Shown here: in pieces, positions 1-5,770 of the stretch
Numbering within the stretch: the stretch's first letter is position 1
Layout: every line of letters starts with the position of its first letter
Origin: Bacteroidales bacterium
GTDB lineage: Bacteria > Bacteroidota > Bacteroidia > Bacteroidales > BM520
NCBI GenBank assembly: GCA_023230285.1
Contig: JALNXP010000090.1
Span: forward strand, 1 to 8,783
DNA length: 8,783 nucleotides
Direction: 5' to 3'
Made by a program: the position numbers and the translations under genes
Notes under the pieces: generated by a model
Databases searched by the model: none
The model's input: only the letters and a program-made list of their open reading frames with translations
Told to the model about the DNA's origin: nothing

Positions 1-254
1 ACTTATTCAATAACTAATGAAAAAAGTTATCAACAAAAAATGTTCATAACTAATTGATTATAAGAAAATTAAAAAGAAAATTTGAAAATTTTGTCATGTA
101 CTAAGATCTTCGCAACAATTCTTTGAAAGAAAAAAAATAAATTTGAAAAAAAATTGTGCTGACGAAGAAAGCTACTTTAACCTCAATTATTCAACAGATA
201 CAAAATTTATATTGAATTCAGATTAGTAAAATAAAAAATATTAATAAAAACAGA

Positions 255-833
255 ATGATTAATATACATAAAGTTTCTTGCTTATATAAAATTTGGATAC
301 TTGTTTGTTCCGTTTTTCTAATCCAAAGTTATTCATCTCAAGCACAAGTTAATGATGGTGTTAATCAAAGTTCACCTGTCACATTATCAATACCTTTTAC
401 AGTAAATATTTACAATGGCGAAGCTAATAGTACACCATATATTGGTTATATGTATTCTCCTGCAAAATGGATAAATGCTACATTTATGTCTCAATATAAT
501 ATTTCTGAAAAAGCATTTACTCCTCAGATATGGGTAGGATTTGTTGTTAAAGATCAATTTTATTTTCTTTCTCGCTCATTATACAACTCAAAAACAGGTC
601 GCTATTCTCACGGTTTTGCCGCTACTTTTAAAATACGAAATATGTTTATGATAGATGCTACTTGGACTGATTTTTATAATGGAAATAGTTTTTTTGATAA
701 TGATAGATTTCAATTATTAGCCGGATATGCACACAAAAAGTTTGTAATAAATGCTGGTTATTCAATGCTTGCTTACAAAGGGTTGATTGCCAATGCCAGA
801 TTTATATTACAAAAAAACTTTGGTTACAAGTAA
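255..833 (+). CDS. Exported, probably outer-membrane beta-rich protein; 3' end likely frameshifted
   Basis: I do not recognise the family. Residues 1-31 look like a signal peptide: a short charged start, a hydrophobic stretch WILVCSVFLI, then cleavage probably after SQA. The mature part has alternating polar and hydrophobic residues, many aromatics and short turns (for example NARFIL), as in a small outer-membrane beta-barrel or surface beta protein. The frame stops at TAA 831-833. One frame back, the DNA continues without a stop to TAA 896-898 and encodes another hairpin-like strand pair (WLQVKYDGG, then IVFSSIFNF). The switch point is an A7 run at 811-817. A full product of about 214 residues is therefore plausible, so this may be a frameshifted gene or an assembly error. 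No clear promoter is seen. The AT-rich 254 bases upstream show no gene; TACTTTAA at 173-180 is only a weak -7 candidate. Confidence 0.7.
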   Translation: MINIHKVSCLYKIWILVCSVFLIQSYSSQAQVNDGVNQSSPVTLSIPFTVNIYNGEANSTPYIGYMYSPAKWINATFMSQYNISEKAFTPQIWVGFVVKDQFYFLSRSLYNSKTGRYSHGFAATFKIRNMFMIDATWTDFYNGNSFFDNDRFQLLAGYAHKKFVINAGYSMLAYKGLIANARFILQKNFGYK

Positions 834-898
834 AATATGATGGCGGATTTAATAATATTGTATTTAGTTCTATTTTTAATTTTGATGATTCTTACTAA
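811..898 (+). other. Frameshift site (A7, A AAA AAC) and out-of-frame continuation of the upstream CDS
   Basis: In the frame of the upstream gene the bases read CAA AAA AAC, which contains the heptamer A AAA AAC at 812-818. A -1 shift here, or one extra A in the run, gives a frame that avoids the TAA at 831 and adds about 22 residues before TAA 896-898. The added residues (WLQVKYDGG, NNIVFSSIFNF) look like two beta strands joined by a DGG turn and keep the style of the preceding protein. The three possible causes are a homopolymer error in the assembly, a real inactivating or phase-variable deletion, or programmed slippage. The first two are more likely. Confidence 0.55.
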
Positions 899-994
899 TT
901 TTGAGGATTACTATTTGAAGAATTATGATATAATTACCACTTCGCAAATCGCCCAACCTCTTTTTCGCATAATCATCTATAGAAAAAATTTTGC

Positions 995-1023
995 TTGCCG
1001 GTGATAGAAAAAACTTATTTTTG
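995..1023 (+). promoter_or_regulatory. Bacteroidota-type promoter for the 1057 operon
   Basis: A -7 box TATTTTTG (consensus TAnnTTTG) lies at 1016-1023, with a TTG -33 candidate at 995-997 and 18 bases between them. The ATG at 1057 follows 33 bases after the box. Being 5' of the DUF1232 gene, it probably drives all three genes up to 2733, since no comparable box is visible between them. Confidence 0.6.
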
Positions 1024-1056
1024 CACTCTATATTATAATAACAAAGTGTAATAACA

Positions 1057-1416
1057 ATGGAAATAAAAGATTTAATCAGTAATCCGTCTCCCTTGTTTGA
1101 AAAAATTGGAGACTTCGCCCGAAAAGCCGGACGAGTAACGACCCGCCCGCTTTTGCTGCTTTATTTTGTATTGAGAAGTAAAGATACACCTGCTTCGGAC
1201 AAACTTATTATTGTGTCAACGTTGGCTTATGTGGTTTTGCCTATTGACCTACTCTCTGCAAAACGACTTCCCATTATCGGATGGATAGATGAAGTAGCTT
1301 CGGTGGCTGTGGCTATTGAAAAAGTCGGCAAATATATTACTCCGGAAATAGATATAAAAGCCGAAATTCAATTGAATAAATGGTTCGGAACGGAATACGA
1401 AGAAGTTGTAGATTGA
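1057..1416 (+). CDS. DUF1232/YkvA-like small membrane protein
   Basis: A 119-residue protein with the DUF1232 signature. A hydrophobic segment (about residues 49-66) runs into VVLPIDLLSAKRLPIIGWID, in which the conserved P-h-D and G-x-x-D positions (P62, D64, G75, D78) are kept. A second hydrophobic helix follows (about 80-92). The N-terminal part also has a hydrophobic stretch, PLLLLYFVLR (31-40). DUF1232 proteins are small membrane-associated proteins found in many bacteria, without an agreed biochemical role. The length is typical. It has its own good -7 box upstream and is followed 37 bp later by the radical SAM gene in the same direction, so the two are probably co-transcribed. That does not prove a shared function, and I infer none. 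Confidence 0.85.
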   Translation: MEIKDLISNPSPLFEKIGDFARKAGRVTTRPLLLLYFVLRSKDTPASDKLIIVSTLAYVVLPIDLLSAKRLPIIGWIDEVASVAVAIEKVGKYITPEIDIKAEIQLNKWFGTEYEEVVD

Positions 1417-1453
1417 TATATTATTGATTTAAACAGAGATAGATATTATAATA

Positions 1454-2515
1454 ATGAATAAACTTCAATTTATAGATCGTGAGTTGGCGTATTGGAACAC
1501 CGAACGCTTGAAAATAACGCATCCGTTGAGGCAGCTTTTCTGGGAGTGTACGCTTAATTGCAATCTTTCTTGTTTGCATTGCGGAAGTGACTGTAACAAG
1601 GAAATACACAATCATGAGATGCCGTTGAACGATTTTCTGACTGTCTTAGATGTGATTAAAACAAACCAGCCCAATGAAAAGACAATGGTTTACACTGTTG
1701 GCGGAGAACCATTGGTGCGGAAAGATATTGTAGAATGTGGTCGTGCAATTACGAAAAAAGGATTTTATTGGGGAACGGTTACGAATGGACAGTTATTAGA
1801 CAAGGTGATGCTGCAAGAACTGATGAAGGCAGGTCTCAGAACTATTTCTATTGATATAGATGGGACTAAAGAGGATCATAATTGGTTGAGAAACAGTGAT
1901 AATAGTTTTGATTATGCTTATAATGCTTTGGTGTCTGTTCAAAATACGCCACATCTTGTTTGGGATGTGATTACCTGCGTAAATCATCGCAATTTTTATC
2001 ATTTAGATGAGATTAAACGAATGCTTATTGAAGCGGGAGTTCGACATTGGCGTTGTTTTACTATTACGCCTATGGGAAGAGCAAAAGCTAATCCCGAATT
2101 AATCCTTTCCGATGAAGAATTGAAAAAGCTGATGAACTTTATCGTTCAAACAAGAATAGAAGGAAAGATTCATTTGTCGTATGGTTGTGAAGGATATTTG
2201 GGCGATTATGAAGGTCAGGTACGTGATAATTATTATTCATGTCGCGCGGGGCTAACCGTTGCCTCTATACTTAATAATGGAGGCATCTCCGGTTGTTTAA
2301 GCATCCGAAGTGATTATCAGCAAGGCAATATTTATCAAGATAATTTTTGGGATGTCTGGAATAATCGTTTTAAGAATTATCGAAATCGAGAGTGGATGCG
2401 TAATGAGCAATGTGAAGAATGTGAAGTTTTTAAGTATTGTCAAGGTAGTGGTATGCACTTAAGAGATAGTCAAGGCAAACTAATGTTGTGCCATTATAAT
2501 AAACTAAAATATTAA
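1454..2515 (+). CDS. Radical SAM/SPASM peptide-modifying enzyme (rSAM/lipoprotein-system type, TIGR04133-like)
   Basis: The 353-residue protein has the radical SAM motif CNLSCLHC (C36, C40, C43), which binds the 4Fe-4S cluster used to cleave S-adenosylmethionine. It is followed by GGEP (83-86), TVTNG (108-112) and SIDIDG (132-137). The C-terminal part is SPASM-like, with C263, C281 in GGISGC, then C320-x2-C323-x5-C329 and C346. The CxxxC usual after the third of these is replaced by CQGSG, so one common auxiliary-cluster ligand is missing. The start PLRQLFWECTLNCNLSCLHC and the end GMHLRDSQG...LCH match my memory of the Bacteroidota rSAM/lipoprotein-system enzymes, whose partner is normally a small lipoprotein. 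SPASM enzymes typically modify ribosomal peptides. The 70-residue gene 5 bp downstream is the obvious candidate substrate. Radical SAM assignment is certain; the exact subfamily and the chemistry are inferred. Confidence 0.93.
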   Translation: MNKLQFIDRELAYWNTERLKITHPLRQLFWECTLNCNLSCLHCGSDCNKEIHNHEMPLNDFLTVLDVIKTNQPNEKTMVYTVGGEPLVRKDIVECGRAITKKGFYWGTVTNGQLLDKVMLQELMKAGLRTISIDIDGTKEDHNWLRNSDNSFDYAYNALVSVQNTPHLVWDVITCVNHRNFYHLDEIKRMLIEAGVRHWRCFTITPMGRAKANPELILSDEELKKLMNFIVQTRIEGKIHLSYGCEGYLGDYEGQVRDNYYSCRAGLTVASILNNGGISGCLSIRSDYQQGNIYQDNFWDVWNNRFKNYRNREWMRNEQCEECEVFKYCQGSGMHLRDSQGKLMLCHYNKLKY

Positions 2516-2520
2516 ATATT

Positions 2521-2733
2521 ATGAAAGAAATTGATGATTACACCGTAATTTATGGACCTATGCCGGAAATAGATTCAGACGGAATGGATGATGATAATTA
2601 CATTGATGATGACCCTATTCGGTATAAATCACCACTTCTGTATGGACCACCACCGATAATTGATTTGGACAGAGTACGGGAAAAGAAAGGATTTCTGTCC
2701 CGATTATTACACCGAAGCAAAAACGATGGATGA
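2521..2733 (+). CDS. Small YGPxP-repeat peptide, candidate substrate of the upstream radical SAM enzyme
   Basis: A 70-residue acidic peptide starting 5 bp after the radical SAM gene, so translationally close-coupled. It holds two copies of one motif: YGPMPEIDSD (residues 11-20) and YGPPPIIDLD (41-50). The two tyrosines are exactly 30 residues (90 bases) apart, and the DNA TATGGACC recurs at 2551 and 2641. The middle is very acidic (DDDNYIDDD) and the tail is basic and probably helical (KKGFLSRLLHRSK). There is no cysteine, signal peptide or lipobox, unlike the lipoproteins expected beside this enzyme class. I recall YG-x-P motifs near the N-terminus of those lipoproteins, which supports a shared recognition or modification site. 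The stop TGA lies inside an intergenic repeat that begins near 2728, so the C-terminus may have been changed by the repeat. The gene itself is well supported; its role as a modified peptide is inferred. Confidence 0.75.
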   Translation: MKEIDDYTVIYGPMPEIDSDGMDDDNYIDDDPIRYKSPLLYGPPPIIDLDRVREKKGFLSRLLHRSKNDG

Positions 2734-2772
2734 AACTAAATCGGCGTTTGTAAATCGGCGGTATCAGCGTTC
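2728..2772 (+). repeat. Intergenic repeat family, copy 1 (right part)
   Basis: Begins GGATGAAACTAAATC and ends TATCAGCGTTC. Its 29-base core (2744-2772, starting GCGTTTGTAAATCGG) is identical to those at 4123-4151 and 5668-5696. The left arm GAACGCGGATAACAC seen in other copies is absent. It overlaps the last codon and the stop of the 70-residue peptide gene. Confidence 0.9.
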
Positions 2773-2880
2773 TCAATAAAAACTTGGAGCTATTACGCAA
2801 AGAACTATCAGAAGAAATAATGAACATTTGTTGAAATTTTAAAAATGGTTGTTCTGATAAACAAAAATTTGAAATTTTGG

Positions 2881-2909
2881 TTGTTGTAATAAATAAAACT
2901 GTATCTTTG
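2881..2909 (+). promoter_or_regulatory. Bacteroidota-type promoter of ATPase-1
   Basis: TTGTTG at 2881-2886 and a perfect -7 box TATCTTTG at 2902-2909. The ATG at 2923 begins only 13 bases after the box, so the transcript would have almost no leader. Directly upstream, TTGAAATTTT occurs twice (2831-2840 and 2869-2878), each followed by GGTTGTT, which could be a binding site. Confidence 0.65.
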
Positions 2910-2922
2910 CAAAAAAATAAAA

Positions 2923-4119
2923 ATGGACGAATTATTTGAAAAATCACAACGGAAAATCGCTCAAGTTAATACCGATTTTGTGAGGAGTATGATGAATAAG
3001 ATACAATGGAACTCACGGTTGATAGGTGTTAAAGGAGCAAGAGGAGTAGGAAAAACTACACTGTTGCTGCAATATATTAAATTGCATCTTGCCGAACACA
3101 AAAAGGAGACATTGTATGTGAGTTTAGATAATATTTGGTTTTCCAATCACCGATTAATTGATTTGGCAGACGATTTTGTGAAAAGAGGCGGTAGATTTCT
3201 CTTTATTGATGAGGTGCATCATTACGAATCTTGGTCAGTAGAACTTAAAAATATCTATGACGATTATCCGGATTTGCACGTGGTATTTACCGGTTCGTCG
3301 ATGCTGAAAATTTTGAACGCTCGTTCCGACCTCAGCCGCCGTGCAATAGTTTATGAAATGCATGGACTCTCTTTCCGCGAATACCTTTCTATCATCTTAA
3401 ATAAACATTTTGATGTTTATTCTTTTGAAGATGTTTTGCAAAATCATATCGAAATAGCTGCCGGTATTGTAAAACAAATCAAGCCGTTACAATATTTTCA
3501 AGATTATTTGCAGCAAGGATATTATCCTTTTTTTCAAGAGCAGCCCGAATTGTACCATCAGCGTATAGAGGAGGTTATCAATATGATTTTGGAAATAGAA
3601 TTGCCTTTAACAAGGAATTTGGAGGTCTCTTTTGTCCGAAAAATCAAGCAATTGTTGCTCATTATTTCTGAGTCGGCACCATTTGTTCCTAATATTACCA
3701 AATTAAGCGAGCGTATCGGCATTAACCGACAAACGTTGCTTTCGTACTTGTTTTATCTCAACGAATCGCAGCTTGTTTTTTCGCTTTACAGGGATATTGA
3801 CGGTATTACCATGTTACAAAAGCCGGATAAAATCTTCCTCGAAAATCCAAATCTTATGTTTACGCTTGCTGCCTCCAAAGCTGATATGGGCACAATACGT
3901 GAAACATTTTTAGCCAATCAGTTGTGTTACAACAACAGGGTAGAGTATGCCCCGGCCGGCGATTTTTTGATAAATCGAAAATATACCTTTGAAGTGGGTG
4001 GAAAAAACAAAACTAATCGTCAAATTACAAAAATTCCTAACGCATACATCGCTGCGGATAACATCGAATATGGTTACGAAAACAAAATTCCACTCTGGCT
4101 GTTTGGCTTTTTGTATTAA
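2923..4119 (+). CDS. AAA_14/DUF4143-type ATPase with C-terminal nuclease-like domain (ATPase-1)
   Basis: A 398-residue P-loop ATPase. Walker A is GARGVGKT (38-45), Walker B is FLFIDEVHH (92-100, D96 and E97), and a sensor-like VVFTGSS follows (120-126). A region SDLSRRAIVYEMHGLSFREY (135-154) matches the conserved linker of the AAA_14 family. A winged-helix-like segment (about 244-285) precedes the C-terminal domain, where GDF (346-348) and FEVGGKNK (356-363) resemble a degenerate PD-(D/E)xK core. The ending NKIPLWLFGFLY is typical, as I recall, of Bacteroidota members. The family is widespread in bacteria and archaea, often in accessory regions, with no firm function. It has its own promoter and repeats on both sides, so it looks like an independent unit. 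It is intact, with length near the family norm. A related but clearly different paralogue is at 5771. Confidence 0.9.
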   Translation: MDELFEKSQRKIAQVNTDFVRSMMNKIQWNSRLIGVKGARGVGKTTLLLQYIKLHLAEHKKETLYVSLDNIWFSNHRLIDLADDFVKRGGRFLFIDEVHHYESWSVELKNIYDDYPDLHVVFTGSSMLKILNARSDLSRRAIVYEMHGLSFREYLSIILNKHFDVYSFEDVLQNHIEIAAGIVKQIKPLQYFQDYLQQGYYPFFQEQPELYHQRIEEVINMILEIELPLTRNLEVSFVRKIKQLLLIISESAPFVPNITKLSERIGINRQTLLSYLFYLNESQLVFSLYRDIDGITMLQKPDKIFLENPNLMFTLAASKADMGTIRETFLANQLCYNNRVEYAPAGDFLINRKYTFEVGGKNKTNRQITKIPNAYIAADNIEYGYENKIPLWLFGFLY

Positions 4120-4151
4120 TCAGCGTTTGTAAATCGGCGGTATCAGCGTTC
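4117..4151 (+). repeat. Intergenic repeat family, copy 2a (right part)
   Basis: Starts with the TAA stop of ATPase-1 and runs TAATCAGCG into the 29-base core shared with the other copies (4123-4151). The stop codon sits at the TAA of the element's TAAATCAGCG, so the repeat appears to have joined the gene precisely at its end. Confidence 0.88.
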
Positions 4152-4175
4152 CAAAAAGAATAGAACGCGGATAAC
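4139..4175 (+). other. Hairpin formed by facing repeat arms
   Basis: GGTATCAGCGTTC (4139-4151) can pair with GAACGCGGATAAC (4163-4175), 11 of 13 positions, around an 11-base loop. It lies 19 bases after the ATPase-1 stop and could stall or stabilise the transcript end. No T-run follows, so it is not a standard intrinsic terminator. Confidence 0.5.
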
Positions 4176-4220
4176 ACGGATGCTTCGCAACACGGATTGA
4201 AATAAATTAAGTTCTCAAAG
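4163..4220 (+). repeat. Intergenic repeat family, copy 2b (left arm, degraded right end)
   Basis: GAACGCGGATAACACGGATG, then a short loop and CAACACGGATTGAA, ending near GTTCTCAAAG at 4211-4220. The left arm matches 5622 onward. The right end lacks the 29-base core and resembles the fragment at 7061-7092. The AbiEi promoter follows directly. Confidence 0.75.
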
Positions 4221-4236
4221 ATTAAATAAAAAATGT

Positions 4237-4244
4237 TACTTTTG
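4237..4244 (+). promoter_or_regulatory. -7 box of the AbiE operon
   Basis: TACTTTTG matches TAnnTTTG; the AbiEi ATG follows 25 bases later. The -33 region is weak. GATAATAACAGATAAGATTAT lies between box and start in two pieces: ATAAT at 4252-4256 faces ATTAT at 4267-4271 and may form an operator, since AbiEi proteins usually repress their own promoter. Confidence 0.5.
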
Positions 4245-4269
4245 CAAACTGATAATAACAGATAAGATT

Positions 4270-4863
4270 ATGAGTAGTTCTCGAAATAGAAAAGAAGATT
4301 TGTTGATAGCCCTATTTAATTCCTCCAGAAGGGTTTTTACCATGGCAGATTTAGCGTTGCTTTCCGATGAAACGAATTACCAATCGTTGAGCAATCGGAT
4401 TCATAAAATAGTGAAAACCGGTAAGTTACAATCCCCGCGCAAAGGTATTTATACTAAAACAGATTATCAACCTGAGGAGTTGGCTTGCCGACTTTACACA
4501 CCTTCTTATATTTCTTTGGAATACGTATTACAGCGGGCAGGAGTTGTGTTTCAATACGACACTACGATAACTGCTGTGAGCTATGTGTCAAGAAATCTAA
4601 CTATTGATAATTATAATATTTCATATCGAAAAATAAAAAACGAATGGCTTGCTACCTTAGATGGAATTATTATTACGGATGATGGATTGAGTATTGCAAC
4701 GCCCGAACGAGCATTTTTAGATTTACTATATTTGAATGGGGATACCTATTTTGACAATCTTAACAAATTAGATAAAACACTGATTTCAAATTTGTTAACT
4801 GCTTTTAGGTCAAAAAAATTAACAGAACGTGCAACTAAAATTTTAAATCATAATGAATATTAG
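4270..4863 (+). CDS. AbiEi-type antitoxin and transcriptional repressor
   Basis: A 197-residue protein of the AbiEi type. The N-terminal winged helix-turn-helix spans about residues 8-62, with the recognition part NYQSLSNRIHKIVKTGKL and the wing PRKGIYTK. The C-terminal antitoxin domain carries YISLEYVLQRAGV (80-92) and ATPERAFLDLLYL (143-155), two segments typical of AbiEi. In type IV AbiE systems this protein represses the operon through the winged helix and neutralises AbiEii through the C-terminal domain, without stable binding to the toxin. Its stop overlaps the AbiEii start by 11 bases, the usual arrangement for this pair. Length is typical of AbiEi. Function of the family is established; activity here is inferred. 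Confidence 0.9.
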   Translation: MSSSRNRKEDLLIALFNSSRRVFTMADLALLSDETNYQSLSNRIHKIVKTGKLQSPRKGIYTKTDYQPEELACRLYTPSYISLEYVLQRAGVVFQYDTTITAVSYVSRNLTIDNYNISYRKIKNEWLATLDGIIITDDGLSIATPERAFLDLLYLNGDTYFDNLNKLDKTLISNLLTAFRSKKLTERATKILNHNEY

Positions 4864-5533
4864 CAGACATCGTTTTTTAATGCTCCAAATACTTAAAGAT
4901 ATTTATGAAGATAAACTGTTAGCCGGCAATTTGGGATTCAAAGGCGGAACAGCGTTAATGTTCTTTTATCAATTACCGAGATTTTCCGTTGATTTGGATT
5001 TTAATTTAATCAATAACGAGCAAATTGACAATATTTATGATAATATCCGGAAAATTTTGTTGAAATACGGTAAAATAGACGATGAAGCGAAGAAATATTT
5101 CGGCATGATTTTAGTGCTTGATTATGGGAAAGATGAACGCAAACTGAAAATTGAAGTTTCAACCCGATTTTTTGACGACCATTACGAAGTAAAAAACTTA
5201 ATGGGTATTTCTATGCGTGTGATGTTATTACAAGATATGTTCGCATACAAACTTTGTGCCTTATTAGATCGTAAAATATTTACAAACAGAGATTTGTATG
5301 ACACTTGGTTTTTATTGCAAAAAAATTCACCCATTAATAAAAATATAATTGAACAACGTATGAATCAAAAATTCCGGGATTATATTCAAAACTGTATTCA
5401 AACATTGGAAAAAATGAGCGACAAAGGATTGCTAAACGGATTGGGCGAGTTAATGGATGAATCTCAAAAGCAATTTGTTAAAATGAAACTGTGCAGTGAA
5501 ACTATTTCATTACTTAACTTTTTAATAAATTAG
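4853..5533 (+). CDS. AbiEii-type nucleotidyltransferase toxin (DUF1814)
   Basis: A 226-residue nucleotidyltransferase-fold toxin. Motif I is GFKGGTALMFF...FSVDLDF, in which G31-G32-T33 and the D47-x-D49 pair form the nucleotide/metal site. Motif II is LKIEVS (98-103) with acidic E101. Motif III is LLQDMFAYKLCALLDR (125-140) with K133, and motif IV is NRDLYDTW (145-152) with D150. All hallmark residues of AbiEii look intact, so the toxin is probably active. Members transfer nucleotides to cellular RNA or other targets and cause growth arrest or phage abortive infection. It overlaps the antitoxin by 11 bases and has no promoter of its own. No second gene is attached to the operon; 88 bases without a gene separate it from the next repeat. 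Confidence 0.92.
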   Translation: MNISRHRFLMLQILKDIYEDKLLAGNLGFKGGTALMFFYQLPRFSVDLDFNLINNEQIDNIYDNIRKILLKYGKIDDEAKKYFGMILVLDYGKDERKLKIEVSTRFFDDHYEVKNLMGISMRVMLLQDMFAYKLCALLDRKIFTNRDLYDTWFLLQKNSPINKNIIEQRMNQKFRDYIQNCIQTLEKMSDKGLLNGLGELMDESQKQFVKMKLCSETISLLNFLIN

Positions 5534-5621
5534 AGGTGAAAAAGAAATTTGAGAGTTTGATGTTTCGTGGTTACGTCCTCTTTGCAATGAACGAAGCAAT
5601 ATCACATGAATAACAAAAACA

Positions 5622-5696
5622 GAACGCGAATAACACAAATGCTGTGCAACACGGATGAACTAAATCAGCGTTTGTAAATCGGCGGTATCAGCGTTC
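5622..5696 (+). repeat. Intergenic repeat family, copy 3 (full 75-base element)
   Basis: The most complete copy. It starts GAACGCGAATAACAC and ends GGTATCAGCGTTC. The 13-base ends are inverted (10 of 13 pair), and the outermost GAACGC/GCGTTC match perfectly. Inside are TGCAACACGGATGAACTAAA and the 29-base core. The flanks are CAAAAAC on the left and CAAAAAA on the right, a possible but low-complexity target duplication. No coding capacity, so it resembles a small non-autonomous (MITE- or REP-like) element. Confidence 0.88.
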
Positions 5697-5747
5697 CAAA
5701 AAAAAACGGAAATTATATAATTATTTCGAGTATAAAAGAAAATTGTG

Positions 5748-5755
5748 TATTTTTG
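5748..5755 (+). promoter_or_regulatory. -7 box of ATPase-2, decides the start
   Basis: TATTTTTG matches TAnnTTTG. An upstream TTG codon at 5753 lies within this box and so cannot be the start if this promoter is used. The ATG at 5771, 15 bases after the box, is the likely start. ATTTCGAGTAT occurs on both sides of the box, at 5723-5733 and 5762-5772. Confidence 0.6.
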
Positions 5756-5770
5756 CAGAAAATTTCGAGT

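Noticed and set aside
1..254. A gene or RNA in the first 254 bases
   Set aside because: Only AT-rich sequence with short stop-rich frames; no tRNA-like or other structured RNA pattern was seen.
2615..2947. Minus-strand frame of 110 codons
   Set aside because: It crosses the repeat and the ATPase-1 promoter and has no protein-like features.
4139..4175. Intrinsic terminator
   Set aside because: The stem is good, but no T-run follows on the + strand.
4163..5696. Repeat copies as integron attC sites
   Set aside because: The terminal boxes are GAACGC/GCGTTC and do not fit the RYYYAAC/GTTRRRY pattern; no integrase gene is present.
5753..5770. TTG start for ATPase-2, six codons upstream
   Set aside because: The TTG is inside the -7 box TATTTTTG; the ATG at 5771 fits the promoter and begins a normal N-terminus.
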